64,000 bases of DNA, from contig NZ_JADHDW010000004.1 in the NCBI RefSeq assembly GCF_016820555.1, forward strand, positions 238,217 to 302,216. The letters run 5' to 3'. Of the stretch, positions 25,825 through 34,753 are shown piece by piece. The position numbers were made by a program, and so were the translations under genes. The notes below the pieces were generated by a model. That model saw nothing but the letters and a program-made list of their open reading frames with translations, was not told the DNA's origin and ran no database searches. Position 1 is the stretch's first letter. Every line of letters starts with the position of its first letter. The stretch comes from Bacillus sp. REN10 (lineage in GTDB: Bacteria; Bacillota; Bacilli; Bacillales; Domibacillaceae).

Positions 25825-26493
25825 TTAGAATAACACAGTAATGTTTAATCCTTCAAGTGACTTTTCAGAATCATCAAACCCACGATAAATTACTTTCTTA
25901 ATTGTTTGTTCATAAATTGAATGAAAAGCTGGTAAGTAAAACTGTTCTCGTTGTTCATCGTCATAATAATTATCTTCATCCAGCAAATATCTATCAGCTT
26001 GCTTTGCGAGAAGTTTTTTCGTTTCGTTCAAATTTTCTATTGCTACATATAGATTTTCAAGTATCATACCTTTATTTTTAACTATCCGCTTAACGAGACA
26101 ATACTCCGCATTAAACATCATAGTTGATCTGTCCAGCCGCAATAGAGCTTTGCTGTACACTTTGCTATCCTTCCTAAATTCGATATACATACCATTTTCG
26201 TCGATTTCAGCATAAACAATAAAGTCGTTTGTATACTTGTAGATAAAAGCTTCATCTTCCTCGAATACTTCAAATCCATTTGCGATAAACATGTTTTTTA
26301 TTTCTTCGAGATCAGCATCGCCTATTTTTAATCCTTTTTTTGGATTCGGTTGATCTTTCAAAATCACATATGTCTTTCCAATTTTCTTCGCCTGGATTAA
26401 CTCATCCCGACAAAGTTTTTTTACGTGATCAGCTGATAGCCCCCATAAGTCAGCCGCATCCTGTACACCTATAACGTTTTCTAAAATATTCAT
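25825..26493 (-). CDS. HTH-domain phage protein (222 aa)
   Basis: ATG at 26493 is chosen because GGAGG is 7 bases upstream; the frame extends ten codons further. Residues 1-45 form a helix-turn-helix of the excisionase/MerR kind (IGVQDAADLWGLSADHVKKL, KIGKTYVILKDQ) with a linker to an unknown alpha/beta part: FEVFEEDEAFIYKYTNDFIV, FRKDSKVYSKALLRLD, then a helical C terminus. It could be an anti-repressor or DNA-bound regulator. No catalytic motif seen. 19 bases from the upstream gene. Confidence 0.6.
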   Translation of the reverse strand: MNILENVIGVQDAADLWGLSADHVKKLCRDELIQAKKIGKTYVILKDQPNPKKGLKIGDADLEEIKNMFIANGFEVFEEDEAFIYKYTNDFIVYAEIDENGMYIEFRKDSKVYSKALLRLDRSTMMFNAEYCLVKRIVKNKGMILENLYVAIENLNETKKLLAKQADRYLLDEDNYYDDEQREQFYLPAFHSIYEQTIKKVIYRGFDDSEKSLEGLNITVLF

Positions 26494-26512
26494 CTTAATA
26501 CCTCCATTTTGA

Positions 26513-26998
26513 TTAATCTTCAATCATCGCAAGAACAGTGTTAGCAGCACGACTATAACGTTTGAACTCTTCTAAACCTTCTGTTCCGCGTAAGTTGTCA
26601 AAACTATTAACTATTTTATATAAAGTTGAACCCGTTTCGTACTTATCAGTTACAGATTTGAAAGCGTTAATCCAAACACCAGCGCGATTTTCTTTTTCTT
26701 CTAAGTGAACTAATAAATCTTTTAAGTTTTGAGATGATTTAAGTTTTGCATTTTCTTGCTTTTCGTATTCAGTAATTAAAGTACGAATAGCTGGAAGGTG
26801 ACTGATGAAGATATCACGGATATCGTTGGCCCAAGCGATTTGCTTATCAGATCCCTTTAATTCAACAAGATTAGCCACGGCGTTCTTTACCTCCTTCCAA
26901 GCAAGCTTGAGAGACTCCGCAAAATATTCTTTTACTTTACCACCGAATTTTACTACTGCTGCTTTCGCGATCTCCCAAGCTCTAGTCATAACGTTCAT
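26513..26998 (-). CDS. Phage protein with RAWEIA-KFGGK N-terminal module (161 aa)
   Basis: A 161-residue protein whose residues 1-38 (MTRAWEIAKAAVVKFGGKVK, EYFAESLKLAWKEVK) match the 25189-25575 product, also at the DNA level. Next comes LKGSDKQIAWANDIRDIFI, a motif I associate with many small mobile-element proteins, and a helical C-terminal domain. GGAGG is 8 bases before the ATG. It is the first gene after the operator-promoter at 27020-27078, so it may be made early or in the lysogen. Confidence 0.7.
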   Translation of the reverse strand: MNVMTRAWEIAKAAVVKFGGKVKEYFAESLKLAWKEVKNAVANLVELKGSDKQIAWANDIRDIFISHLPAIRTLITEYEKQENAKLKSSQNLKDLLVHLEEKENRAGVWINAFKSVTDKYETGSTLYKIVNSFDNLRGTEGLEEFKRYSRAANTVLAMIED

Positions 26999-27019
26999 TT
27001 TAACTGCCTCCTTTTTATT

Positions 27020-27078
27020 AACCGTTATCGGTTATCTTGTATATAATATATCATGATATTATATAACCGTCAACGGTT
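27020..27078 (-). promoter_or_regulatory. Promoter with two palindromic operators
   Basis: AACCGTTATCGGTT (27020-27033) and AACCGTCAACGGTT (27065-27078) share the palindrome AACCG-N4-CGGTT. On the minus strand the second contains a -35 TTGACG (inside the palindrome), then 17 bases and TATATT; the first lies just downstream of the start point. A repressor bound to both would close the promoter of the 161-residue gene, a phage-repressor-like design. No repressor gene is in view. Confidence 0.7.
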
Positions 27079-27184
27079 ATTTTTGATTTATCAAATTATT
27101 TTTAACAGATTTTTTACAGTGAATTAGGATGAATTTCACAAACACATGAGAAGATATAAGTGATAACAAAGGGGAGGGGATAGT

Positions 27185-27427
27185 ATGTTTATTGTTGAGT
27201 TGTGGGACTATGACGATGAAGTGATGTTTGATCTTTATTCAGATCTGACTTTGACAGAAGCTTTAGAAATCATTAACAAAATGAAGGAAACTGTTACTTC
27301 TTATTATGATTACGAACGACAGACGACGATGAACCAGCGATACATAAGCCACAATAGACTTATCAGAAAGATAGGAAGTCAGAGATACAAAGGTTATCAG
27401 TTATTCTTACAAGCTTATCCAGCTTGA
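27185..27427 (+). CDS. Hypothetical protein (80 aa)
   Basis: An 80-residue ORF with GGGGAGGGGA before the ATG and a terminator 17 bases after the stop. The product is a small alpha/beta protein (FIVELWDYDDEVMFDLYSD, LTLTEALEIINKMKETV) with Tyr-rich C terminus. It is divergently placed to the minus-strand module, with the operators between them. Unknown family; possibly the last prophage gene. Confidence 0.6.
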   Translation: MFIVELWDYDDEVMFDLYSDLTLTEALEIINKMKETVTSYYDYERQTTMNQRYISHNRLIRKIGSQRYKGYQLFLQAYPA

Positions 27428-27443
27428 ATAGATTAAAGTTCGT

Positions 27444-27470
27444 AGTCCTGCGATGAGCGGGGCTTTTTTT
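27444..27470 (+). terminator. Terminator after the 80-residue gene
   Basis: AGTCCTGC pairs with GCGGGGCT (two G.T pairs) around GATGA-like loop, followed by TTTTTTT. Confidence 0.75.
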
Positions 27471-27922
27471 ATTTATTCAATTGAATAGAAGTAAAAGTGG
27501 CCATAACCTCAACCTTGGACCTTCGCCCTTGAGTATGATCGTCGTAGCTTGAAGTCAATACCAGCAGCGGCGACATTTCAACGCGAAAAATCAGCATGAA
27601 AAAATCCCGCCTAAAAGAATTAATAAAAATCAAAAATAGAGGATATTTTGTGTGATTTAGAGAAGAGGTACGGTGACGGTCAGGTGCAAAGGTATGTGTG
27701 GTGGTTAATAAAAATTTATCTTCTATTATTATAGAAAAAAGTAGTTCTGAGGAATCCGACGTGCCGATTTTGTGCCGACGGAGATTGAAAAAGTATAAAA
27801 CAGTTTGGATAATAAAACAGATAGAGCGTTTATTTATAACGGCATCTGAAATCGTTGAAAAAGCTTTAAAAACAGTCATTAATTAAGTTCGAGATGGAAG
27901 GTTCTATCGGGTAATATACAAC
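27471..27922. other. Gap without a supported gene; likely prophage right border
   Basis: About 450 bases with only weak open frames on both strands that lack ribosome sites and family likeness. The stretch around 27758-27780 holds two GTGCCGA words. The prophage right end probably lies here, since phage-type genes end at 27.43 kb and chromosomal genes start at 28.2 kb. The left attachment site is outside the window, so no att pair can be named. Confidence 0.4.
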
Positions 27923-27956
27923 AACCCTTGTCACGTCAACATTCGTGGCAAGGGTT
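27923..27956. repeat. Hairpin repeat, copy 1 (left of siderophore operon)
   Basis: AACCCTTGTCAC pairs with GTGGCAAGGGTT (12 bases, one G.T) around a ten-base loop; TTTTT follows. The 34-base unit is 30-31 of 34 identical to 32735-32768. No obvious gene ends just before it. Confidence 0.75.
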
Positions 27957-28113
27957 GTTTTTATTTTTTAGGCCAGCTTGCTTCATTCTTGAAACCAATG
28001 TACTACATATATAGCGCGGATATAGTGACTGTTGATTACATACTTCCACGCATTCATTTACACTAAATATTTTATACTATGGAAAAAATTATAGTTTTTT
28101 TTCAGAAAAACAT

Positions 28114-28168
28114 TGAAAATGATTATCACTTATAATACAATAGTTTTTGAAATTGAAAATCATTATTG
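28114..28168 (+). promoter_or_regulatory. Two Fur-box-like sites
   Basis: TGAAAATGATTATCA (28114-28128) differs at one place from the 7-1-7 Fur box TGATAATNATTATCA. TGAAAATCATTATTG (28154-28168) is a weaker second copy. A TATAAT at 28131-28136 lies between them. Iron-dependent repression of the operon is expected. Confidence 0.8.
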
Positions 28169-28184
28169 ATTAGGGGAGAACAGG

Positions 28185-29159
28185 ATGAAGCATAAGTTTT
28201 CGATGTTTGTATTGCTAATGACATTGCTTGTTGTGCTTGCTGCATGCGGTAATTCAAAGTCGGAAGAAAAGTCGGCAGCAACAAACGAAAAAGAAGGCGA
28301 AAAAACAGAAAGCACCGTACGCGAAGTAACGCATGCGATGGGTACAGCTGAAATTGAAGGTAAGCCTAAGCGCATCGTCACGTTATATCAAGGCGCAACA
28401 GATACAATTTTAGAATTTGGTATTACACCGGTTGGCGTTGTGGAATCTTGGGCACAGCAACCAATGTATGACTATTTAAAAGAGGATTTAAAAGATGTGA
28501 AATATGTTGGCTTAGAAACGCAACCGAATTTAGAAGAGATTGCGGCATTAAAGCCGGATTTAATTATTGCAACAAAAATTCGCCATGAAGAAGTGTATGA
28601 GCAATTAAATAAGATTGCACCGACAATTGTGAATGAAACATTGTACGATTTTAAAGATACAGCTAAATTAATCGGTGAGGCAACAGAGGAACAAGCGAAG
28701 GCAGACGAGCTTGTAAAGGCTTGGGAAGAGCGCGTAGCTGACTTCAAAGGAAAAATGGAGAAAGAGAAAAAATATCCGATTAGTGCGGCAGTGTTAAACT
28801 ACCGTGAAGATCATGCGCGTATTTATGTAACAGGCTTTGCAGGTTCTATTTTAGGTGAGCTTGGCTTCGATGGTCCGAAAGATTTAAAAGGTGAAAATTT
28901 AGAAATTGTGAAATTAAGTGACAAGGAAAGCATTCCGCAAATGAATGCGGACGTTATTTTCCAATTCATGGAGGATAACGAAGCCGTTAAGAAAACGTAT
29001 GAGGAGTGGACAAGCCATCCACTATACAAAAACTTAGATGCTGTGAAAAATGATCAAGTAACGACAGTAGATGAAATTACATGGAACTTTGCAGGGGGAT
29101 TACAATCTGCAAACTTAATGCTTGATGGTTTATACGAGCACTTTGGCTTACAAAAATAA
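28185..29159 (+). CDS. Siderophore-binding lipoprotein (ABC transporter)
   Basis: A 324-residue iron-siderophore substrate-binding protein. Signal: MKHKFSMFVLLMTLLVVLAA, lipobox LAAC with Cys21. Mature part has the family landmarks RIVTLYQGATDTILEFGITP, LKPDLIIATKIRHEEVYEQL and TVDEITWNFAGGLQSANLML. It resembles the YfiY type that captures ferric hydroxamate/schizokinen-like chelates in Bacillus; substrate not assignable. Fur boxes lie upstream and a hairpin after the stop separates it from the permeases, which favours more binding protein than membrane parts. Confidence 0.88.
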   Translation: MKHKFSMFVLLMTLLVVLAACGNSKSEEKSAATNEKEGEKTESTVREVTHAMGTAEIEGKPKRIVTLYQGATDTILEFGITPVGVVESWAQQPMYDYLKEDLKDVKYVGLETQPNLEEIAALKPDLIIATKIRHEEVYEQLNKIAPTIVNETLYDFKDTAKLIGEATEEQAKADELVKAWEERVADFKGKMEKEKKYPISAAVLNYREDHARIYVTGFAGSILGELGFDGPKDLKGENLEIVKLSDKESIPQMNADVIFQFMEDNEAVKKTYEEWTSHPLYKNLDAVKNDQVTTVDEITWNFAGGLQSANLMLDGLYEHFGLQK

Positions 29160-29168
29160 TACAGAAAA

Positions 29169-29200
29169 AAAGAGGAAATCAACAGGTTTCCTCTTTTTAA
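29169..29200 (+). terminator. Partial terminator between binding protein and permeases
   Basis: AAAGAGGAAA pairs with TTTCCTCTTT (10 bases) followed by T-run. Typical attenuating hairpin after a binding-protein gene. Confidence 0.75.
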
Positions 29201-29219
29201 AATAGGAGCAATAGGGAAT

Positions 29220-30224
29220 ATGTTACGATCCTCAACAGCAAAATTAACTGGCATGATTACGGTTGCACTCCTCGTGTTTGTCCTGTTTTTGTGTAGCTTA
29301 GCGATGGGGCAAACGTCCATCTCCTTCTCCCTTGCTTGGGAAGTATTAACGAATTATGACGCTGCCAATACAGACCACTTAATTATCGCAACGAGCCGTT
29401 TATCTCGCGCTATTATTGCGATTGTCATTGGTATGTCGCTTGCTATAGCAGGTGTGCTTGTTCAAGCACTTACACGAAATCCACTTGCAGCTCCTGATTT
29501 ATTGGGAATAAATGCAGGTGCGATTTTCTTTATTGTGTTTGCGGTTACGTGGTTGAACATGCAGTCTTTAAGTCATTATATGTGGTTTGGCTTTTTGGGC
29601 GCTACGGTAGCAGGTGCCGGAGTATTTTTCCTAAGTAGTATCGGACGAGATGGGCTTACCCCCATTAAAGTGATTTTAGCAGGTACCGCATTATCCGCTC
29701 TATTCATGTCGTTTACACAGGGCATGCTGGTCATTGATGAGCAATCGATGCAAACCGTCTTATTTTGGTTAGCAGGTTCAATTGCGGGGCGTGATCTTAG
29801 CATGCTATTAGATGTACTGCCGTTTTTAGCACTTGCTATTATAGTTAGCTTCAGCATGGGGAAGGCAATGAATGTCTTTAGCTCAGGTGATGATATTGCG
29901 AAAAGCTTAGGGCAAAACGTCGGTTATATTAAACTGACAATCGGCGTATTAGTGATCGTGTTAGCAGGCGGCTCTGTAGCTGTCGTTGGGTCTATTGGCT
30001 TTATTGGCTTAATCGTCCCACATATGGCAAAAAGCTTAATCGGCACCGATTACCGCTGGACGCTTCCATTTAGTGCCTTGCTTGGTGCCGTGATTTTATT
30101 AGCTGCCGATATTGTAGCGCGCTTTTTAATTAGCCCGCTTGAAGTGCCTATCGGCGTGATGACGGCATTTATCGGTGGTCCGTTCTTTATTTACTTAGCG
30201 AAAAAAGGGGTGTCTAAACAATGA
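29220..30224 (+). CDS. FecCD-type siderophore ABC permease 1
   Basis: A 334-residue FecCD/FhuB-type permease with about nine to ten membrane segments. Landmarks: SRLSRAIIAIVIGMSLAIAG, VQALTRNPLAAPDLLGINAG (the strongly conserved NPLA-P--LGI motif), and GSIGFIGLIVPHMAKSLIG facing the ATPase. AGGAG precedes the ATG. It overlaps the second permease by four bases (ATGA). Forms the heterodimeric channel with it. Confidence 0.9.
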   Translation: MLRSSTAKLTGMITVALLVFVLFLCSLAMGQTSISFSLAWEVLTNYDAANTDHLIIATSRLSRAIIAIVIGMSLAIAGVLVQALTRNPLAAPDLLGINAGAIFFIVFAVTWLNMQSLSHYMWFGFLGATVAGAGVFFLSSIGRDGLTPIKVILAGTALSALFMSFTQGMLVIDEQSMQTVLFWLAGSIAGRDLSMLLDVLPFLALAIIVSFSMGKAMNVFSSGDDIAKSLGQNVGYIKLTIGVLVIVLAGGSVAVVGSIGFIGLIVPHMAKSLIGTDYRWTLPFSALLGAVILLAADIVARFLISPLEVPIGVMTAFIGGPFFIYLAKKGVSKQ

Positions 30225-31249
30225 GAGCTTGGACATTTCGTTTTTATCAAGAAAAAATATCGTTTCAAATGACGGCAAGATGGCTTTCGGTATGCAGCAG
30301 TGTGTTCATCCTTTTAGCTGCACTATTTATGGTGTACTTAAGTGCAGGGAGCGAATGGGTGCCGGTAGGGGATGCCATGAAAAATGCGTTACAGCTGTCA
30401 GATTCGCATGCCTTTGTCATTGGTGAACTGCGCCTTCCGCGCGCCTTGCTTGCTATGCTTGTCGGAGGGGCACTCGCTGTATCGGGCTTAATTTTACAAA
30501 GCATTGTACGGAATCCGCTTGCCTCGCCTGATATTATCGGAATTACAAGCGGTGCTTCGTTTGCTTCCATTTTATTTATTAGTATAGGAACATTCAGCAT
30601 GGCCTTTTTACCTGTTGCCGCGATGGTAGGTGGTTTTATAACCGCCACATTCATTTATTTGCTGTCATGGAGTAAAGGGGTAACACCGATTCGTCTCGTT
30701 TTAATCGGTATCGGTGTCAGTGCGATTTTAAAAGCGGGTGTTACGTTCCTCCTTGTTTATAGTGATACATATACGACCTCCAAGGCCTATATTTGGATCA
30801 CAGGAAGTGTGTATGCCGCAACTTGGGATGATGTACAAGCATTAGCCTTATGGCTCCTACTGCCTGTACCATTGATATTGTATGTAAGTAAAAGCTTAAC
30901 GCTTTCAGAGCTTGGCGATGATATTGCGATCAGCATGGGCATTCGCTTACAAACACAGCGTTTTTTATTACTCATGTGCAGCGTTATACTTGCCGCATCT
31001 GCTGCAGCGTATGCAGGCGGTATTGAATTTGTCGGTTTAATGGCCCCACATATGGCAAGGAAACTTGTAGGACGTTCGATTTTAGGACTGTTTCCTGTAA
31101 CAGCCATGATTGGCGCTACACTTGTGCTTTTTGCTGATTTACTGGCACGTACATTATTTTTACCGCTCGATATTCCAGCAGGGGTATTTACTGCAACTAT
31201 TGGTGCACCATTCTTTATTTACTTATTATTCCATAACCGAAATCGTTAG
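30221..31249 (+). CDS. FecCD-type siderophore ABC permease 2
   Basis: A 342-residue permease of the same family. It carries LRLPRALLAMLVGGALAVSG, IVRNPLASPDIIGITSGAS and GGIEFVGLMAPHMARKLVG. The start overlaps the first permease stop. Nine or more hydrophobic segments are visible. Sequence differs enough from permease 1 to imply an old heterodimer, like YfiZ/YfhA. Confidence 0.9.
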   Translation: MRAWTFRFYQEKISFQMTARWLSVCSSVFILLAALFMVYLSAGSEWVPVGDAMKNALQLSDSHAFVIGELRLPRALLAMLVGGALAVSGLILQSIVRNPLASPDIIGITSGASFASILFISIGTFSMAFLPVAAMVGGFITATFIYLLSWSKGVTPIRLVLIGIGVSAILKAGVTFLLVYSDTYTTSKAYIWITGSVYAATWDDVQALALWLLLPVPLILYVSKSLTLSELGDDIAISMGIRLQTQRFLLLMCSVILAASAAAYAGGIEFVGLMAPHMARKLVGRSILGLFPVTAMIGATLVLFADLLARTLFLPLDIPAGVFTATIGAPFFIYLLFHNRNR

Positions 31250-31260
31250 GAGGTAAGACG

Positions 31261-32055
31261 TTGAATAGTTTATCAACGAAAGAATTATCGCTGCATTATC
31301 ATACACATACCGTGATCCAAAATTTAAGTTTTTCCATTCCAGCAGAAAAAATTACGGTGCTTGTTGGCGCCAACGGCAGTGGGAAGTCGACGCTTCTTCG
31401 CTCCTTTGCCCGTTTATTAAAGCCAACGGAAGGCGCCATTTTTTTAGAAGAGCGTGAGATGCAGTCGATTTCGACAAAAGAAATTGCACAGCGTCTGGCG
31501 ATTTTACCGCAAGGACCAACAGCTCCCGAGGGTGTAACGATTTATCAGCTTGTTAAGCAAGGGCGTTACCCGCACCAAAGCTGGTTTCAAAACTGGTCCA
31601 AAGAGGATGAAGCCCTTGTTCATCAGGCGTTAGAGGCAACGCAACTGCTTGCGATTAAAGATCAGCCATTGGATGCCTTATCTGGTGGACAGCGTCAGCG
31701 TGCATGGATTGCGATGACACTTGCACAGGAAACACCGATTATTTTATTAGATGAGCCGACGACCTACTTAGATGTAACTCATCAAATTGAGCTGCTCGAT
31801 TTTTTATTTGAGCTCAACCGCACACATAAGCGCACCATTATTATGGTGTTACACGATTTGAATTTAGCTTGTCGCTATGCGGATCATTTAGTAGCGGTAC
31901 ATGAAAAAACAGTAGCGGCGCAAGGGGCACCAGAGGAAATAGTAAATGCAGAGATGGTGAAGCGGATATTTAATTTAGATGCCCTGATTGAGCGTGACCC
32001 GATTTTTGGCACACCACTTTGTATTCCAAAGGGCAAGGGACGTGTGATTACATGA
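31261..32055 (+). CDS. Siderophore ABC transporter ATPase
   Basis: A 264-residue FecE/FhuC-type ATPase. Walker A GANGSGKST (about 36-44), Q-loop AILPQGP, signature LSGGQRQRAW, Walker B IILLDEPTTYLD, H-loop VLHDLN. TTG start after AGGAGG. Overlaps the reductase gene by four bases. Powers ferric siderophore uptake with the preceding permeases. Confidence 0.92.
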   Translation: MNSLSTKELSLHYHTHTVIQNLSFSIPAEKITVLVGANGSGKSTLLRSFARLLKPTEGAIFLEEREMQSISTKEIAQRLAILPQGPTAPEGVTIYQLVKQGRYPHQSWFQNWSKEDEALVHQALEATQLLAIKDQPLDALSGGQRQRAWIAMTLAQETPIILLDEPTTYLDVTHQIELLDFLFELNRTHKRTIIMVLHDLNLACRYADHLVAVHEKTVAAQGAPEEIVNAEMVKRIFNLDALIERDPIFGTPLCIPKGKGRVIT

Positions 32056-32687
32056 CATTACATACTTATGGCGTACTACTTGGCGATGAAGCAACAGGTA
32101 TCCCGCTTACCAATTTAACGGATGAAGTGGTGTTACGACCGATCATCAAACGCTATGCGGACTATTTAGAAACGTCATCGCTTGCAGTAGCAGGCTCGTT
32201 ATTTCTGAAGCGTTACGCAGTTGTCACCGCTGCTGCCTGCCTAGATTATTATGGGCTACAGCAGCGCATGGACGACTGGTGGTCATCGGCGCGCTTTTTG
32301 GCTGATGAATTTACCGTACAGGCCTGTCAGACGACTAAAACATTACCATGTGAATGGCACGAGCTTGTGCTTTTGCATATGCATGAGGTCGTCGAGCAGG
32401 TGGCTCAGCTAGGCAAAGTGCCGCGCAGTATTTTGTGGGAGAATGTAGCTGTACGCTTAAACGCTGTCTTTCAACGGCAAATGACGAATTATCCATTTGA
32501 GCAATTATGTGCAGTGCAGCGTGTGTTAGCCAACTGGCAAGTAGAAGGGAAAAGTCCGTTGCAGCCTTATTTATACGTACATGAATTAGGAGAATCACAG
32601 CCGCGTAAAACATGTTGCCGTTACTATCAATTAACGAAGAAGGAAGAAGGCATGCCCTATTGTCTCGTCTGCCCACTTCAGCAATAG
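32052..32687 (+). CDS. FhuF-like ferric-siderophore reductase
   Basis: A 211-residue protein. ATG at 32052 overlaps the ATPase stop (ATGA), preferred to an in-frame TTG at 32019. The C terminus has Cys188-Cys189, then Cys204 and Cys207 (CC-x14-C-x2-C), the arrangement that binds a 2Fe-2S cluster in FhuF-type reductases (E. coli FhuF has CC-x10-C-x2-C as I recall). It would release iron by reduction in the cytoplasm. Genetic linkage to the transporter supports this. Confidence 0.8.
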   Translation: MTLHTYGVLLGDEATGIPLTNLTDEVVLRPIIKRYADYLETSSLAVAGSLFLKRYAVVTAAACLDYYGLQQRMDDWWSSARFLADEFTVQACQTTKTLPCEWHELVLLHMHEVVEQVAQLGKVPRSILWENVAVRLNAVFQRQMTNYPFEQLCAVQRVLANWQVEGKSPLQPYLYVHELGESQPRKTCCRYYQLTKKEEGMPYCLVCPLQQ

Positions 32688-32734
32688 AAATTCTCTGAAA
32701 AGTCACGCATACTTCATTGAAGTCGAAATGAAAG

Positions 32735-32768
32735 AACCCTTGTCACATTAACTTTCGTGGCAAGGGTT
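32735..32768. repeat. Hairpin repeat, copy 2 (right of siderophore operon)
   Basis: Second copy of the 34-base hairpin at 27923-27956, with differences confined to the loop. It is 48 bases after the reductase stop and followed by TTCTTTCTG, so it can end the operon. Confidence 0.75.
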
Positions 32769-32788
32769 CTTTCTGTTTGCCTAAACTC

Positions 32789-32817
32789 TTGAAAACAATG
32801 GATTGAAGTGCTATGGT
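32789..32817 (+). promoter_or_regulatory. Promoter candidate for the YibE/F pair
   Basis: TTGAAA (32789-32794), 17 bases, TATGGT (32812-32817), 32 bases before the TTG start. Confidence 0.55.
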
Positions 32818-32849
32818 AAATTTCATCACGATAGCTGGAGGGTTCTTGG

Positions 32850-33989
32850 TTGAATGTTTTCGTAAATAAATTAAAAGCAATGACTTGCGGACAAATTATT
32901 TTTTATATCATAATCGTTCTTTGTTTGATCAGCTCTGTTGTGTTTGTGGATCACAATCACTCTTTCTATGATCGTCCAATCGCGAAAGTCATTGATACAA
33001 GTGTGGAAGATACAGTGAAAATGACGGATGAGCATCATAATGAAGACCAGCTATCTACACAACATATTACCGCTGTCATCCAAAACGGAGACGAAAAAGG
33101 CCAGCTTATTGATTTAACGAACAAGTACTCATTGTCCGGGATTTATGATCAAGCTTATCAAGTTGGAAATGAATTATTTGTGTCGATTGATAAAAAGACA
33201 AATGAAAAAGCAAATTTAACCGGAAACATTATAAATGTAAAACGAGATAAGTATATTGTCATCATTGGTTGGGTGTTTATCTTTACTTTGCTGATCGTTG
33301 GAAAAAAGCAAGGATTGTTCTCTATTATTGGCTTCGCGTTCAACGCCGTTTTATTGTTCTATGCATTAGACGTTTACGTGAATACTACAAATCTGAGTTT
33401 ACTATGGATATGTGGCATCATAGCGATTCTTTTTACGGTCATTTCCTTGTCGCTGGTTAACGGTTTGAATGAAAAAACATATGCAGCCATCGTGACCACG
33501 CTGATTGGAACATTCACTTCTTTGTTGATTACTTATCTGGCCATGTGGGCCACGGCTGAAAATGGTCTTCATTATGAAGAAATGCAATTTTTGACTCGTC
33601 CTTACTATTTAGTATTTATGGCAGGGTTATTCATTGGATCGTTAGGAGCTGTCATGGATGTGGCGATTACGATGTCTTCTTCGATCTTTGAGTTGTATGA
33701 AAGAAATCCGAACATATCGATCAAAGCACTGAAAACTTCAGGGGTGGATATCGGAAGAAATATTATGGGAACGATCACGAGTATTTTGTTTTTTGCCTAT
33801 ATAAGTGGTTCGATTCCAGTCCTTATTTTATATTTGAAGAATGGAGTACCATTAGGTTTCACTCTTTCTATGACTCTTTCATTGGAAATCGCTAGAGCTT
33901 TGGCGGGAGGAATTGGTGTCGTGTTAACGATTCCGATTAGCCTATATACGTCTATTTATTTCGTTAATCGAAAGAGGGCAAGATCATGA
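32850..33989 (+). CDS. YibE/F family membrane protein (long subunit)
   Basis: A 379-residue YibE/F protein. One N-terminal anchor is followed by an extracellular region of about 100 residues, then seven or so membrane segments. Family motifs are GLFIGSLGAVMDVAITMSSS and SGVDIGRNIMGTITSILFFA. TTG start with GGAGGG 7 bases upstream. The function of YibE/F is not established. It overlaps the shorter homologue by four bases. Confidence 0.85.
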   Translation: MNVFVNKLKAMTCGQIIFYIIIVLCLISSVVFVDHNHSFYDRPIAKVIDTSVEDTVKMTDEHHNEDQLSTQHITAVIQNGDEKGQLIDLTNKYSLSGIYDQAYQVGNELFVSIDKKTNEKANLTGNIINVKRDKYIVIIGWVFIFTLLIVGKKQGLFSIIGFAFNAVLLFYALDVYVNTTNLSLLWICGIIAILFTVISLSLVNGLNEKTYAAIVTTLIGTFTSLLITYLAMWATAENGLHYEEMQFLTRPYYLVFMAGLFIGSLGAVMDVAITMSSSIFELYERNPNISIKALKTSGVDIGRNIMGTITSILFFAYISGSIPVLILYLKNGVPLGFTLSMTLSLEIARALAGGIGVVLTIPISLYTSIYFVNRKRARS

Positions 33990-34753
33990 ATGTATTACTA
34001 TTGCTGACAATCATTTTATTTATGTTAATGGTACTCATTGGCGGAAAAAAAGGAATACGATCCTTTTTTTCTTTATTTTTAAACTTTGGTGTGATTTTTC
34101 TAACGATATTATTTATGTTAGATCCACAAAGTAATACAATGATCGTCACATTGATTGCATGTGTCATGATTAGTTGTATTAATCTATTCTATATTAATGA
34201 AGTGAACGGTCAAACGATCACTGCCTTCCTTTCTACCATCATCACCATTATGATTTTACTATTCTTCATTCATATCGTGACAAAACACACGATGATTCAA
34301 GGCTTTGGAGAAGAGGAAATCGAGGAGCTTAGCGTGTTTTCCCTTTATATTGGCGTGGATTTTGTGAAAATTGCCGCTTCGGTCATTATTATGAGCGCGA
34401 TAGGGGCGATGATGGATGTAGCCATTTCTATTTCATCTTCCATGTATGAAATATTCCATCACAATCCATCACTCAGCAAAAAAGAGTTATTCCAATCCGG
34501 CTTAAGTGTTGGCAGGGATATTTTGGGGACAGATACCAATACATTATTTTTTGCCTTCTTTGGAGGCTATTTGGGATTGCTCATATGGTTCAAAGATTTA
34601 TCCTATTCTTTCGGAGAAATCATCAATTCAAAAGTATTTAGTGCCGAAATCATCACGATCTTTTGTTCCGGAATTGGCATTGCCTTAGTTATTCCCATTG
34701 CCTCATGGATCAGTGCTTATTCTTTGATGAGAAGGAGAAAGAAATGTAATTAG
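33986..34753 (+). CDS. YibE/F family membrane protein (short subunit)
   Basis: A 255-residue paralogue without the extracellular region. It carries ASVIIMSAIGAMMDVAISIS and SGLSVGRDILGTDTNTLFFA, aligned with the longer protein. About seven membrane segments. ATG overlaps the previous stop. Both probably form a heteromeric membrane complex; that is inference from constant pairing. Confidence 0.85.
   Translation: MNVLLLLTIILFMLMVLIGGKKGIRSFFSLFLNFGVIFLTILFMLDPQSNTMIVTLIACVMISCINLFYINEVNGQTITAFLSTIITIMILLFFIHIVTKHTMIQGFGEEEIEELSVFSLYIGVDFVKIAASVIIMSAIGAMMDVAISISSSMYEIFHHNPSLSKKELFQSGLSVGRDILGTDTNTLFFAFFGGYLGLLIWFKDLSYSFGEIINSKVFSAEIITIFCSGIGIALVIPIASWISAYSLMRRRKKCN

Noticed and set aside
27469..27879. 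136-codon minus frame and possible integrase remnant near 27758-27790
   Set aside because: A second minus frame reads VGTKSA-like residues that recall integrase tails, but no catalytic Arg/His/Tyr block is visible; too weak.
27430..28180. Right prophage attachment site
   Set aside because: The left end is outside the window, so no matching core can be identified.
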